NCBI GenBank assembly: GCA_011799875.1
Contig: CM022303.1
Location: 300,588,362 to 300,652,361 of the forward strand
DNA from: Thinopyrum elongatum
Lineage: Eukaryota > Streptophyta > Magnoliopsida > Poales > Poaceae
Reading direction: 5' to 3'
DNA: 64,000 nt
The notes below the pieces were generated by a model, which made no database searches, was not told the DNA's origin, and worked only from the letters and a program-made list of their open reading frames with translations. This document shows positions 32,501 to 42,832 of this stretch, in pieces. The stretch's first letter is position 1; each line of letters starts with the position of its first letter. Both the position numbers and the translations under genes were made by a program.

Positions 32501-33190
32501 CTTGGGTTTCTTCACTGAAGCGGCAACTGGCTTGCCATTCATGAAGTTTCCCTTCTTGCCCTTGCCCTTCTTGAAACCAGTGGTCATGTTAACCATCAAC
32601 ACTTGATGCTCCTTCTTGATTTCTACCTTCGCGGCCTTAAGAACCGCGAACAGCTCCGGGATCATCTCCATCCCTTGCATGTTCTAGTTCATCACAAAGC
32701 TCTAGTAGCTTGGTGATAGTGACTAGAGAACTCTATCAATCACTCTCTTATATGGAAGATTAACTCCCACTTGATTCAAGCGATTGTAGCACTCGGACAT
32801 TCTGAGCACATGCTCACTGGCTGAGCTATTCTCCTCCATCTTGTAGGCAAAGAACTTGTCAGAGGTCTCATACCTCTCAACACGGGCATGAGCCTGAAAT
32901 ACCAATTTCAGCTCTTAGAACATCTCATATGTTCCATGGCGTTCAAAACGCCTTTGGAGCCCTGATTCTAAGCCGTAAAGTATGGCGCACTAAACTATCA
33001 AGTAGTCATCTGAATGTGTTTGCCAGATGTTCACAACATCCACAGACGACGCTAGAGGGGTTGGCACACCGAGCGGTGCATCAAGGACATAAGCCTTCTG
33101 TGTAGTAGTGAGGACAATCCTCAGACTACGGCCCTAGTCCGCATAATTGCTTTCAATATCTTTCAACTTAGTCTTTCTCTAGGAACGTAT
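29540..33190 (-). pseudogene. Element D gag-pol, degenerate Copia polyprotein
   Basis: Minus-strand order shows gag (about 33190-32440), with a UBN2-like region (YETSDKFFAYKMEENSSASE, about 32880) and the zinc knuckle CFYCKGNGHW (about 32450). The protease has WVLDTSSIADI near 32345, where Copia proteases have Asp-Thr/Ser-Gly, so the Gly is lost. GAG-pre-integrase and integrase (32185-31159) include HTDVCGPMSVDACGGYHYF and PYELWFGKKPKLSFLKVWG. The RT (31247 down) has NKWIFKKKTDTDGNV, RARLVAKGF and the YVDD catalytic motif (Tyr-Val-Asp-Asp-Ile) at 30289-30275. RNase H fragments follow to about 29600. Order PR-INT-RT-RH is Copia. Frameshifts and stops break it into at least seven pieces, and part of RNase H seems deleted. 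Confidence 0.85.
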
Positions 33191-34489
33191 TAAAACAGGG
33201 AGCTATATCGCGAGCTATTGATCTACAACATAAATTTGCAAAGGTAACTTAGACTATTGTTCATGATAAATGAGTTCAATTAATCATATTACCTAAGAAC
33301 TCCCACTCAAATCAACATCCCTCCGGTTGTCCAAGTGTAACACGATCCAAATTCACCAACCCAAGTCCGATCATCACGTGAGATGAGGTGGCTTCAATGG
33401 TGAACATCTCCATGTTGATCATATCTACAATATGACTCATGTTCGACCTTTTGGTCTCTTGTGTTCTGAGGCCATGTCTGTACATGCTAGGCTCGTCAAG
33501 TTTAACCCAAGTGTTCCGCATGTGCAACACTGGCTTGCACCCGTTGTATGTGAACGTAGAGTCTATCACACCCGATCATCACATGGTGTTTCGAAACGAC
33601 GAACTTTCGCAACGGTGCACACTTGGGGAGAACACAATTTTATCTTGAAATTTTAGTGAGAGATCACCTTATAATGCTACCATCGTCCTCAGCAAAATAA
33701 GATGCATAAAAGGATTAACATCACATGCAAATCATAAGTGACATGATCTGGCCATCAACTTGTGCTTTTGATCTCCATCTCCAAAGCACCGGCATGATCT
33801 CCATTGTCACCGGCATGACACCATGATCTCCATCATCATGATCTCCATCATCATGTCACCATCGGGGTTGTCACGCCAACCATGCTTATACTACTATTGC
33901 TGCCACTTAGCGATAAAGTAAAGCATTACATAGCGCTTAATGATTGACACGCAGGTCATACAATAATTAAAGACAACCCTATGTCTCCTGCCAGTTGCCA
34001 TATGCATCGACATGCAAGTCGATATAAACTATTACAAACATGATCATCTCATACATCAAATATATTTCATCATGTCTTTGGCCATATCATATCACAACAT
34101 ACCTTGCAAAAACAACTTAGACGTCCTCTAATTGTTGTTGCATGTTTTACGTGGCTGCTATGGGTATCTAGCAAGAACGATTCTTACCTACGCAAAGCCA
34201 TAACGGTGATATGCAAGTTGCTATTTAACCTTATACAAGGACTGCCTTTGTCAAATCCGATTCAACTAAGGTGGGAGAGACAGACACCCGCCAGCCATCT
34301 TTATGCAACAAAGTCACATGTCTGTCGATGGAACCGGTCTCATGTACGTGGACATGTAAAGTTGGTCCGGGCCGCTTCATTCCACAATACCGCCGAATCA
34401 AGAAAAGACCAAGGAAGAAAGCAATCTGAATATCAACACCCACAAACTCCTTTGTGTTCTACTCGTGATGTCATCTACGCATAGACCTA
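33191..34489 (-). other. Element D untranslated leader
   Basis: This stretch lies between primer site and gag. It includes a short CATCATGATCTCCAT repeat at about 33828-33856 and several short frames (for example 33312-33569 and 34231-34443) with no domain. BARE-type elements have a leader of this length, so I call no gene here. Confidence 0.6.
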
Positions 34490-34502
34490 GCTCTGATACC
34501 AC
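34490..34502 (-). other. Element D primer-binding site (tRNA-Met)
   Basis: On the minus strand GTGGTATCAGAGC directly follows the LTR end CCCCAATA. The site matches the initiator tRNA-Met 3' end. Confidence 0.85.
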
Positions 34503-36267
34503 TATTGGGGAACGTTGCATGGGAAACAAAAATTTTCCTACACTCACCAAGACCAATCTAGGAGATGACCATCTACGAGAGGAGAGATTGGATCTACATA
34601 CCCTTATAGATCACTAAGCGGAAGCGTTAAGAAACGCGGTTGATGTAGTCGAACGTCTTTGTGATCCAATCATGATCCGTCCAGCGAACTCCCAATCCAA
34701 GTGCCAAACGGACGGCACCTCCGCGTTCAACATACGTACGGCTTGATGACGCCTTCACCTCCTTGATCCAGCGAGCGATGGTGAAGTAGTAGCTCGAGTC
34801 CTCCGGCAGCATGATGGCGTGGTGGCGATGGTGGTGGCGGAATCTCAGCAGAGCTTCGCTAAGCACTATGGAGAGGAAGAGGGATGCGAGGGAGAGGAAG
34901 AGGCAGCACCGTGGCGTAGATATGTGCTCTAGGGTGCGGCTGCCCTCTCTCTACCTCTCTATATATAGGGGAAGGGAGGAGGGGGTGGTGCCCCTAGGGT
35001 TTCCCCTAGGGGGGCGGCGGCCAGGGCAGATGGGATCTCCCCTAGGGTGACTTGCCCCCCAAGCCGGGTGGAGGGAAACCCTAGAGGGGGGCACCCCACC
35101 TCTCCTGGTCACGTGGGAAAGGGTGAGGGGGGCACACAACCCCTTAGTGGGCTGGTTTGCTCCCTCCCCTTGGCCCATGAGCCCCCCAACACTTGCCGGG
35201 ACCCCCCGAAACCCCTTTCGGTCATGCTGGTCATCACCCGGTACCCCCAGAACAATTCCGAACTCCAATACCCTTCGTCTAATATACCAATCTTCACCTC
35301 CGGACCATTCTGGAGTTCCTCGTCATGTCTGGCATCTCATCCGGGACTCCGAACAACCTTCGGTAACCACCATAATGACTCAACTATACTTATATCATCA
35401 CCAAACGTTAAGTGTGTATACCGTGCGGGTTCGAGAACTATGCAGACATGACCGAGACACCTCTACGGTCAATAACCAATAGCGGGACCTGGATGCCCAT
35501 ATTGGTTCCCACATATTTTACAAAGATCTTATCGGTCGAACCTCGATGTCAAGGATTCAGCTAATCCCGTATGCAATTCCCTTTGTCTATCGGTATGTTA
35601 CTTGCCCGAGATTCGATCATCGGTATCTCCATACCTAGTTCAATCTCGTTACCGGCAAGTCTCTTTACTCGTTCCGTAATACAAGATCCCGTGGCTAAAC
35701 CATTAGTCACATTGCTTGCAAGCTTCTTTTGATGTTGTATTACCGAGTGGGCCCTGAGATATCTCTCCATCATACGGAGTGACAAATCCCAGTCTTGATC
35801 TATGCCAACTCAACAGACCCCCTCGGAGATACCTGTAGAGCACCTTTATAGTCACCCAGTTACATTGCGACGTTTGGTACACACAAGGTACTCCTCCGGT
35901 GTCAGTGAGTTGCATGATCTCATGGTCATAGGAACATATACTTGACATGCAGAAAACGATAGCAATAAACTTGACACGATCATATGCTACGTTTATAGTT
36001 TGGGTCTTGTCCATCACATCATTATCCTAATGATGTGATCCCGTTATCAATTGACAACTCATGTCCATGGCTAGGAAACCATAGCCATCTTTGATCAACG
36101 AGCTAGTCCAGTGGAGGCTTACTAGGGACATGTTATTGTTTATGTATCCACACATGTATCTGAGTTTCCGATCAATACAATTCTAGCATGGATAATAAAC
36201 GATTATCATGAACAAGGAAATATGATAATAACCAATTTATTATTGCCTTTAGGGCATGTTTCCAACA
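34503..36267 (-). repeat. Element D 5' LTR
   Basis: The LTR is 1765 bp. On the minus strand it begins TGTTGGAAACATGCCC and ends CCCCAATA (a mutated CA end). TATATATA at 34960-34967 is the probable promoter element. It holds the GC-rich block (about 34995-35212) that the 3' LTR lacks. Confidence 0.85.
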
Positions 36268-37628
36268 ATATTTCCCCGGCTTTAGGCAGTTATCGAGCAG
36301 ATGAACTGGAGGGAAGGTTCCATGTTTGGAGTGATGGGGGCATGTGGTAGGTATGTGGATGGTGTATTCGAATTCGTCATATTTTTTTGAGCAGCTTTCA
36401 TGTATAAATTATTTTCATCCAAGTTACAGTTTATTTTATATGAATTTTCAAAGATTTAAACAATATTCTAAAATTACTAGAATTAATTTAAATTTGAAAA
36501 TAGAGGGCTAAAATGGTAAGTACACCCGAAAGTGTACCCAGCCAGAAGCCACAGGGGCTGACTGTGGACCCAGTTGACTGGGTCAACTGTCTAGTCAACA
36601 CAGGCTGACTGGTAGGGCCCCTGTTGAGTCAGTAGGCTGACTGGGCTGGCCCTATCCACTTAAACAGTTGGCTGGACCCACCTATCATTGAGACAGGGCC
36701 AGCCTAAACAGAGCAAGCGCCGATAGCGAACTACAGGGGCGGCGGCAGGATGCCGGCCGACCGATTCCAGCATCGAGGGGATGCGCTGGTGGCATTGTTG
36801 GGTCAGGCTTGACACGGCGCGTCCAAGGGTGGCCTCGAGGTGGCCAGAGAGGGGCCGTAGCGGCGGCAGTAGTGAGCTGGGCAGTGGCAGTGGACGGCGG
36901 GTGGCAACGACGGCATGAGGCAGCAGCAACACGACAGCAGGGGTGGCGGGTGGATGCGGGCATGCTAGGGCGCGCGCTAGCGAGCACGGGGTGTGGTTAG
37001 GCATTGGCCGTAGGCAAGGCAAGGCGAGGTCAGAGGCGACCGGGCGTGGCTGTAGCGGCATAGGGGGCAGCGAGGTCGCGACCACGCGCGTGCGGGTGCG
37101 CGGCCGACGCGAATGGACAAGGTCAGGGCGCGACCAGGGAGCCAGAACCCCGCGGGAGCGCGGCCATGGGCGCGGCGACCGTGAGCTCACTTGGAGCTCG
37201 GGCAGCGGCGACTACGACGATGATCCAAGGCGGGAACTGGGAGGAACCGGAGGGGGAGCTCACCTGGAAGCACTACAAGGGAAAACCCTAGTAGTAGCGC
37301 TGGAAATAGTGCTAGTAGTAGCGTGGGTGGCTGTGCTACTACTATGGAGCTACAGCTAAACCTTAGCAGTAGCATGGGCTGACCAGCGCTACTACTAACC
37401 ATATATAGCAGTAGCATGCCTGCTAACACACGGTGCTGCTAATACCAGCAGCGCGACTGCTCAGAGCGCGCTGCTGCTAAACCAATGCTGCTGCTATCTG
37501 CTAAACTAGCTCTACTACTAATATTTTTTGTATTTTTTCGTTTGCTTATTGGCGCTGTATTTGTACAGGTTTTATACAGTTGTCTCATCATATGATTTTA
37601 TGATCATGATGAGTTATTATATTAGTGC

Positions 37629-37780
37629 GTGAAATAGACGTGGATTAGATTCAAGTGGAGGCAACATGGTGCAGATCGAAAGTACTACTAATCCAAACTT
37701 GATCACTTTAGTTTGGATTAGTAGTACTTTTGATCTGCACCATATTTCCTCCACTTGAATCTAATCCACATTTATTTCAC
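37629..37780. repeat. Near-perfect hairpin, 70-base arms, in CACTA I
   Basis: Arm 37629-37698 is the reverse complement of 37711-37780 with only a few mismatches, around a 12-base loop. The outer ends are GTGAAATAG and TTATTTCAC. No target duplication is evident, so it may be a miniature element or an inverted duplication rather than a mobile unit. TA repeats follow at about 37788-37805. Confidence 0.85.
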
Positions 37781-37866
37781 CCACTGATATATATATATAT
37801 ATATAATAACTCATCATGCTCATATAACAACTCAGCATCATCATCATAATAATAACTCATGATCGT

Positions 37867-38012
37867 TATCATAATAACAAGTCATACTCATCATCATCAT
37901 AGTCATTTAACAACTTCTGCTTGTTATCATAATAACAAGTCATGCTCATCATCATCATAGTCATCTAACAACTTCTACTCGTAATCATAATAACAAGTCA
38001 TACTCATCATCA
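37867..38012. repeat. 58-base tandem repeat in CACTA I
   Basis: About two and a half copies of a unit containing ATCATAATAACAAGTCAT and CTCATCATCATCATAG start near 37867, 37925 and 37983. It is AT-rich and non-coding. Confidence 0.75.
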
Positions 38013-38042
38013 TGAGTATTAGCTAGGACCTGCTACCCCTCT

Positions 38043-39269
38043 CTAAGGTAAAATATCATAAAACAACATAGCCCCTGACTCTCCATTATGGAGAATGGAG
38101 ATTATCCTGTCTCCAATTCATGGGCTTCGCACAATGTTGCTTCCAAGTAGCTCCCTATGACCATTCATAACTTTTTTCCATTCTTTGATTGTGAGGTCTT
38201 CATCTGTCCGAGAAATCTTGTATGAACAACGATGACCCGTAGGTGGACTTGGCCGTAAGCTAACAACATCCATGTGACCTTTTGTATGCATCAGATGAGG
38301 CACACAAACCTTTGGGATTTTCTGTTGAAGAGCATAATAGTAACATAGTTAGCAATGTAGTTTAGCTTTAGAAGAATGTATGCAAAAGATGCACTTGTGT
38401 CATAATAATAAAAAATCTTACCATGCCATTTCCATGGATGTTGCCGTAGTTCAACACGTGGACTAGTGGCACGTATTAACCATAATGTGGAGGAGTTTCA
38501 TAATTCTTATTAAAAGTCTCAACATCAATAATAAAAGAGACAAGATGATCTTTCTCCTCGTAAGTTAGTTCAGAGCCATCAGTGTAGTAGGTTTTGTCTA
38601 CTACTTTCCGAACTTTTTTTGAAGAATGGAAATAAGCTGTCAATGGAAATATATAAGCTCTCAACTATTTTAATAAAAACAATATAAATTACTTAATGAA
38701 TATGTTTGAGAAACTCACATAGAGGTAGAAGTGGAAGCATATGAACATCGACCCAAATGTCGATATTAGCTTCATCGATATTATCTTCGTCGACATTATC
38801 TTCATCGATGTCATCTTTAGGATCATCACCCAGATCGAAGGTGACATGCATACCCTCCTGAAAACCATACGCCTTGCATAGTGCTGCCCAATTCGAGCAA
38901 CCAAAATGGGAGTAGGTCACCGCATTGTATAGCTTTACGTCAAAAGCATACCCATGATTGGTCCTTAGGTTAACTCTCTTTATCTCCATATTCTCATGAT
39001 CTTTAAAATCCAGCTTCTCCAAGACATAACATCTTGCATGGCAGGGGATGCACTAGTAGAATTGTAGAAAACGGAAATTACACATTGAAGAAGAAGAAGT
39101 CATGCTTAATTACGAAAAAAGACTTGTCGTCGTTGTGTACCGTATAAACATCGAAGGTCTCGTCGAGCTTAATACTGAAGCGCCGACCGTCTTCCAGGTG
39201 AGGCATGTCGCACACACCCTGGTTGTTGCTGCAATACTTGCACTCAGGGATCCTACCATCGTCAGACAT
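38043..39269 (-). pseudogene. B3-like protein gene carried by CACTA I, broken
   Basis: It is read on the minus strand in several exons. Exon 1 (about 39269-39080) has MSDDGRIPECKYCSNNQGVC and FSIKLDETFDVYTVHNDDKS. Exon 2 (about 39050-38693, after the acceptor CTACTAG) has LEKLDFKDHENMEIKRV, NWAALCKAYGFQEGMHVTF and an acidic stretch DDIDEDNVDEDNIDEANID, ending PLCEFLKHIH. A third block (about 38664-38476) has YFHSSKKVRKVVDKTYYTDG. The last (about 38303-38043) has HRCSYKISRTDEDLTIKEW. An in-frame TGA at 38120-38118 interrupts the last exon; coding similarity continues to a stop at 38043-38045. The GF-EGM-hTF pattern resembles the end of a plant B3 DNA-binding domain, and I know related multi-copy wheat proteins annotated that way. 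B3 membership is moderate inference. Confidence 0.55.
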
Positions 39270-39399
39270 TTCCTATGTTCATAATTCAAAGATTAAACTT
39301 CTGAAATTCAATATATGTACTATAAAAACTAATTTAGATCATTATTATTCATGACGGGTTGACTATCAGTCTGTCGAGTCTTTTCTTGAAAACTCTCAG

Positions 39400-39770
39400 C
39401 TCACGTGGTGTATATGGCGGGCACTCCCTCTCTGATATATTCGACCATCGGTGATGGTTGTTCCTCCCTTCGTCCCCGAGTGCATTACACCAAAATGTCT
39501 AGCACATGGGAACGAAGGAGAAGCGGCCCCCATGACAACAGACGGGATTCTTCTTCTCTCATATATGGTGGACACTCTCCGTCACTGATTTTTTGACCGT
39601 CGATGATGGTCGCTACTCCTCCTTCCCCTAGTGCATAACAATGGTCTAGCATAAGGAGAAGAAGGAGAAGCGACCCCCACGACAACAGTCGGCATTCTTC
39701 TTCTCTCATATATTTGGTGGAGAATCTCCCTCACTGATTTTTTGACTATCACATATGGAGCCCCAACAGA
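39400..39770. repeat. Tandem repeat of about 150 bases in CACTA I
   Basis: Blocks beginning TATATGG or TATTTGG followed by CACTCYCT...GATG, GAAGCG, CCCCAYGACAACAG and GGCATTCTTCTTCTCTCATA occur about two and a half times. The region 39775-40265 is non-coding, and 39830-40010 matches CACTA J at 18575-18780. Confidence 0.65.
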
Positions 39771-40479
39771 CTTAAAGTCAACCCGAAAGTTTGTTTAATT
39801 ATCTTTGTAGCAAATCCGGGGCCCTCAATATTTCCTATATATTCTAGCACAAGTCATGCCAAAATTCACGGAAAAATTCGGCATGACCTTTGCTAAAAAG
39901 GACATATCGAGCGCCTGAAATTTGCCGGAATGGAAATTAATCAACACTCCAGCAAAACATAGGCCACTCGGAGGTGTTCCCTGCAAATATAGGCCACTTG
40001 GGGAAGCACTAGCAGTACACAACACTACATATCACATGTCTAAATATCCATCATATTTGAGCAACACTAGTACACAACACTAGATATACTTGTTTACTCA
40101 CTATAGACGATATGACTGTCGAGGATGCGGGTGTCGGCGGTGATCTTCTGGACGTCGTCGACCGGGTCGTCGGTGATATACCCTGCGCCACATATGAGCA
40201 TAAACACATGAGCATTTGTATAGAAAATTTCAAACTTGGTATCATTTCATATCTTTTCATTTTTTGCGAAACCATTTTATATCATTAGTCTCTCTTTCTC
40301 TCTCTCTCTCTCTCAAAATTTAGTAGGCATCAACTACATCCAAACCTATGATCAAAATTAGTAAACTTTTGAAACTTTCGATACCTAAATTTCTTTTATA
40401 ACGAAACTACTAACATTTTCTATAACAAGTACGTACTAACATATCGTCGGTCATGTACCCTGCGCCACATTTCTATTCT

Positions 40480-40650
40480 ATTCAATATATATTCATTTAC
40501 TAAAAAAATCTACTCTATTCAAAGACCTACATTGAAAATATTCTATTCAAAAGACCTACATTTACTAATTTTCTATTCTATTCAAAAGACCTACATTTAC
40601 TAAAAAATATACTCTATTCAAAAGACCTACATTGAAAATTTTCTATTCCA
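40480..40650. repeat. Short tandem repeats TATTCAAAAGACCTACATT in CACTA I
   Basis: The phrase CTATTCAAAAGACCTACATT or a close variant recurs four times in about 150 bases, in AT-rich DNA. The neighbouring CT microsatellite is at about 40293-40313. Confidence 0.7.
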
Positions 40651-40689
40651 TACAAATAATCTACATTCTATGTTATATAAGAACAGTGT

Positions 40690-40985
40690 GAGGCGAGATG
40701 AAGGGAGGTAGGAGGTATGGAGGAGGGGGGTGGGAGGAGGGAGGAGAGGGGAGGAGGGCAGTGGGAGGAGGGCTGTCGGAGGAGGAGGGAGGAGGGCGCG
40801 TCCGAAGGAGGAGGAAGGAGGGCGGTAGGTGGAGGAAGGAGGAGGGATGAAGGCCGCGGCATGCCGAGGAAGGAGGAGGAAGGACAGCGGCGGCAATGCG
40901 ATGGCGACAGCAATGCGGCAGAGGCAGAGTGAGGCAACGAGGAGTGAGGGGAGGAAGAAGGTCGGGCGCGGGGAGGGAATTTGAG
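40690..40985 (+). repeat. GGAGG-rich purine tract in CACTA I
   Basis: Almost 300 bases of purine-rich DNA with repeated GGAGG, GGGAGGAGGG and GAGGAGGA. Apparent frames on both strands (for example 40627-41099) are low-complexity Pro/Ser or Gly/Arg and are not genes. Confidence 0.75.
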
Positions 40986-42345
40986 AAGGCACCCATAGTA
41001 GTAGGGCTGGTCCGGGGAGCGTGCTACTGCTAAGCCCAGTAGCAGTAGCATGGGTAGAAAACCGACGCTACTGCTAACCGGGGCCCACCTGCTGGGCACC
41101 GTACACTCATAGCGGTAGCGGTGTGCAACAGACTAGCGCTGCTGCTATGGGTAGCCCCGGTCCTTGGGGTTGGGACCACTTAGCAGTAGTGTCGCCTGGC
41201 TGCCCCGCGCTACTGCTAAAGTACTGTCTGTAGCGCTCTTTTACTCCCCTGCGCTACAACTAATTAGCAGTAGCGCTGCTCCCTTTTCTCGCGCTACTGC
41301 TAATATTCTATCTATAAGCTTTCTCCTAGTAGTGAAGGCACACGGTGCCTCGGTGTTAGTTCAGGAGCTGCAGGGAAGGCTCGAGGAGGCTGGCGGTTGT
41401 CGGAGACGATCGAATCAAAGGCGGCAGCGGCAGACGATGCAGAGGAAGAAGAAGCTGAGGCGACGTCGGTGGGGCTCCTGCGGCTCGCTCCAGGGGCGAG
41501 GTCGATGAGGGCGAGTGCGAGGAGGCTGGCCAGCTCCTTGGTACGGCGGGAGGATGACGATGGCTGTGGCTAATCTGGCGGCGTGGCCATGGACGCGTTC
41601 GGGAACAGGCGGAGAAGGCGAGGGGAGAGGGGAGAGCGAGGGGGAGTGGGGGATAAGGATGGGGAGCCGTCTAAGGGGCCACGGGATGGAGGCCTTATCC
41701 CCTCCGGTGCTGTAGTTACGCGGGGCGGTGAGTAGGTTTGGTGAGGACGGCGATGGGCGCGCGCCCTCAGTCTACTTCCTGTAGCAGGAGGTTGAAGCCG
41801 ACCGGGGCTGGTGGGGTGGGCTGCCACGGGCCAGGCACTATGCACTAGGCCCAGTGCACAGTGGCCTGTGCCTTTTCTTTTTTTATTTCTTTTTAGTTTT
41901 CTTTTCTGTTTTCTTCTATTAGCTCTGTTTTGCATTTATTTTCAATAGCTATGGAGTTATATAAAACATGGAACTTGGCCCATTATTTATAATGCAATAT
42001 TAGGCACTTCCAGAAAATATTTGGGAGATTTTTGAGATATCTTGAATTATTCATAAATAAAAAAGCATTTAGAAATGCTGAATTGGCACTGATTTAATTG
42101 TTAGAGCCCAAAAGAGCAAACAAGTGATGTTGTTTCCTTACCCAATAATTGTTATGGAATATTTGCTAAATGGTGAACTATTTTCCAACCTTGTTTGTGA
42201 ATTTAAATTCTCACTTTAAATTTGAATTAATTTCACAGGTGGAATTTGAAATGAGATTTGAACCCAAGTGATCAAGCATTGCAAATCAAAGTGACTTAGC
42301 ATAATCATGGGGGGTTACTGTAGCTTAATACTTGGGGGTGTTACA

Positions 42346-42625
42346 CATATGAAGCACATATAATTTCAACTTTATGATATTCAATTCATTCAACAATTTA
42401 CCCTTAGGATATAAGTGAAGAACGAGAGTAAATGAAAAACTACTCCAAAAAGATATAAGTGAAGATCAAATGAGTAGTTAAGTAAATAGGTAGCTATGTG
42501 AGGGCTCTCTCTCATTTAAAAATTTCAGATCTTAAGTATTTTATTCAAACAACAAGAAAACAAAATAAAATGACACACCAAGGATAGCACACATCATGTG
42601 AAGAAGCAAAAACTTAGGCTCAACC
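42346..42625 (-). mobile_element. Element E: internal scrap of an N1-like element
   Basis: The reverse complement aligns with N1 10033-10318, including both CTTCACTTATATC boxes (here at 42408-42420 and 42452-42464). Element B was inserted at its left side and its right side abuts a truncated LTR of F. It has no coding capacity. Confidence 0.75.
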
Positions 42626-42675
42626 TCTGGCCGGGTGACGACATGGTGAGTGCCCCCTAGCCCAAGACACCGTCA
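42626..42675 (-). repeat. Element F 3' LTR, first 50 bases only
   Basis: On the minus strand TGACGGTGTCTTGG matches the 5' LTR start at 54949. The match ends at 42626 against element E, a truncation. Confidence 0.7.
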
Positions 42676-42832
42676 GTAGCCCCCTGAACCAGTCTGCAAG
42701 TTGGGGACGCTCCACGGTTCTTCCGAGCTATTCTTCATTTTCGGCCATCGGTCTTGAATGTTGGTTCAACAAATCATCCCATCTACGATCTTGAGGATCG
42801 CCGAGGTGAATCCGAAGAGTTGACATGTCGGG

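Larger units (their letters stand above)
27858..36267 (-). mobile_element. Element D: complete Copia retrotransposon, BARE-1/WIS/Angela-like
   Basis: This is an 8.4-kb element with the 5-base target duplication ATATT (27853-27857 and 36268-36272), inserted in the LTR of B. On the minus strand: 5' LTR 36267-34503, primer site 34502-34490, leader, gag-pol remnants about 33190-29540, polypurine tract and 3' LTR 29426-27858. The LTR start TGTTGGAAATATGCCCTAG and polypurine stretch GCAAGTAGGAGAC are those of BARE-1/Angela elements of Triticeae (recognition). All coding frames are broken, so it is immobile. Confidence 0.9.
37271..41334 (-). mobile_element. CACTA transposon I, complete ends, non-autonomous
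   Basis: It starts CACTACAAGGGAAAACCC and ends CTTTCTCCTAGTAGTG, with the 3-base target duplication AAG (37268-37270 and 41335-41337), in the LTR of B. Both tips carry AGTAGTAGCG/AGCAGTAGCG arrays. It has no transposase. Its cargo is a B3-like pseudogene on the minus strand, a 70-bp-arm hairpin and several tandem repeats. Its right part matches CACTA J, so J's family may have supplied the transposase. Confidence 0.9.
22252..42345 (-). mobile_element. Element B, 5' LTR (split by C, D and CACTA I)
   Basis: On the minus strand it starts TGTAACACCCCC at 42345 and ends GGGGGCGTCACA at 22252. Segments are 22252-23847, 27242-27857, 36273-37270 and 41338-42345. Subtracting the three insertions and their target duplications leaves about 4.2 kb, matching the LTR of A (about 4.1 kb). 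Each junction is precise, with a duplicated target, so the assembly of segments is secure. This is non-coding LTR DNA: no gene is supported in 22252-23847 (frames there run over ATCACCCTCGATG repeats) or in 36273-37270 and 41338-42345 (GC-rich frames). Confidence 0.85.

Noticed and set aside
36660..37359. Alanine/arginine-rich frames on both strands
   Set aside because: GC-rich part of the LTR of B; no domain, and the homologous LTR of A does not keep them.
40627..41099. Proline/serine-rich frames
   Set aside because: Translations of the purine tract; low complexity on both strands.
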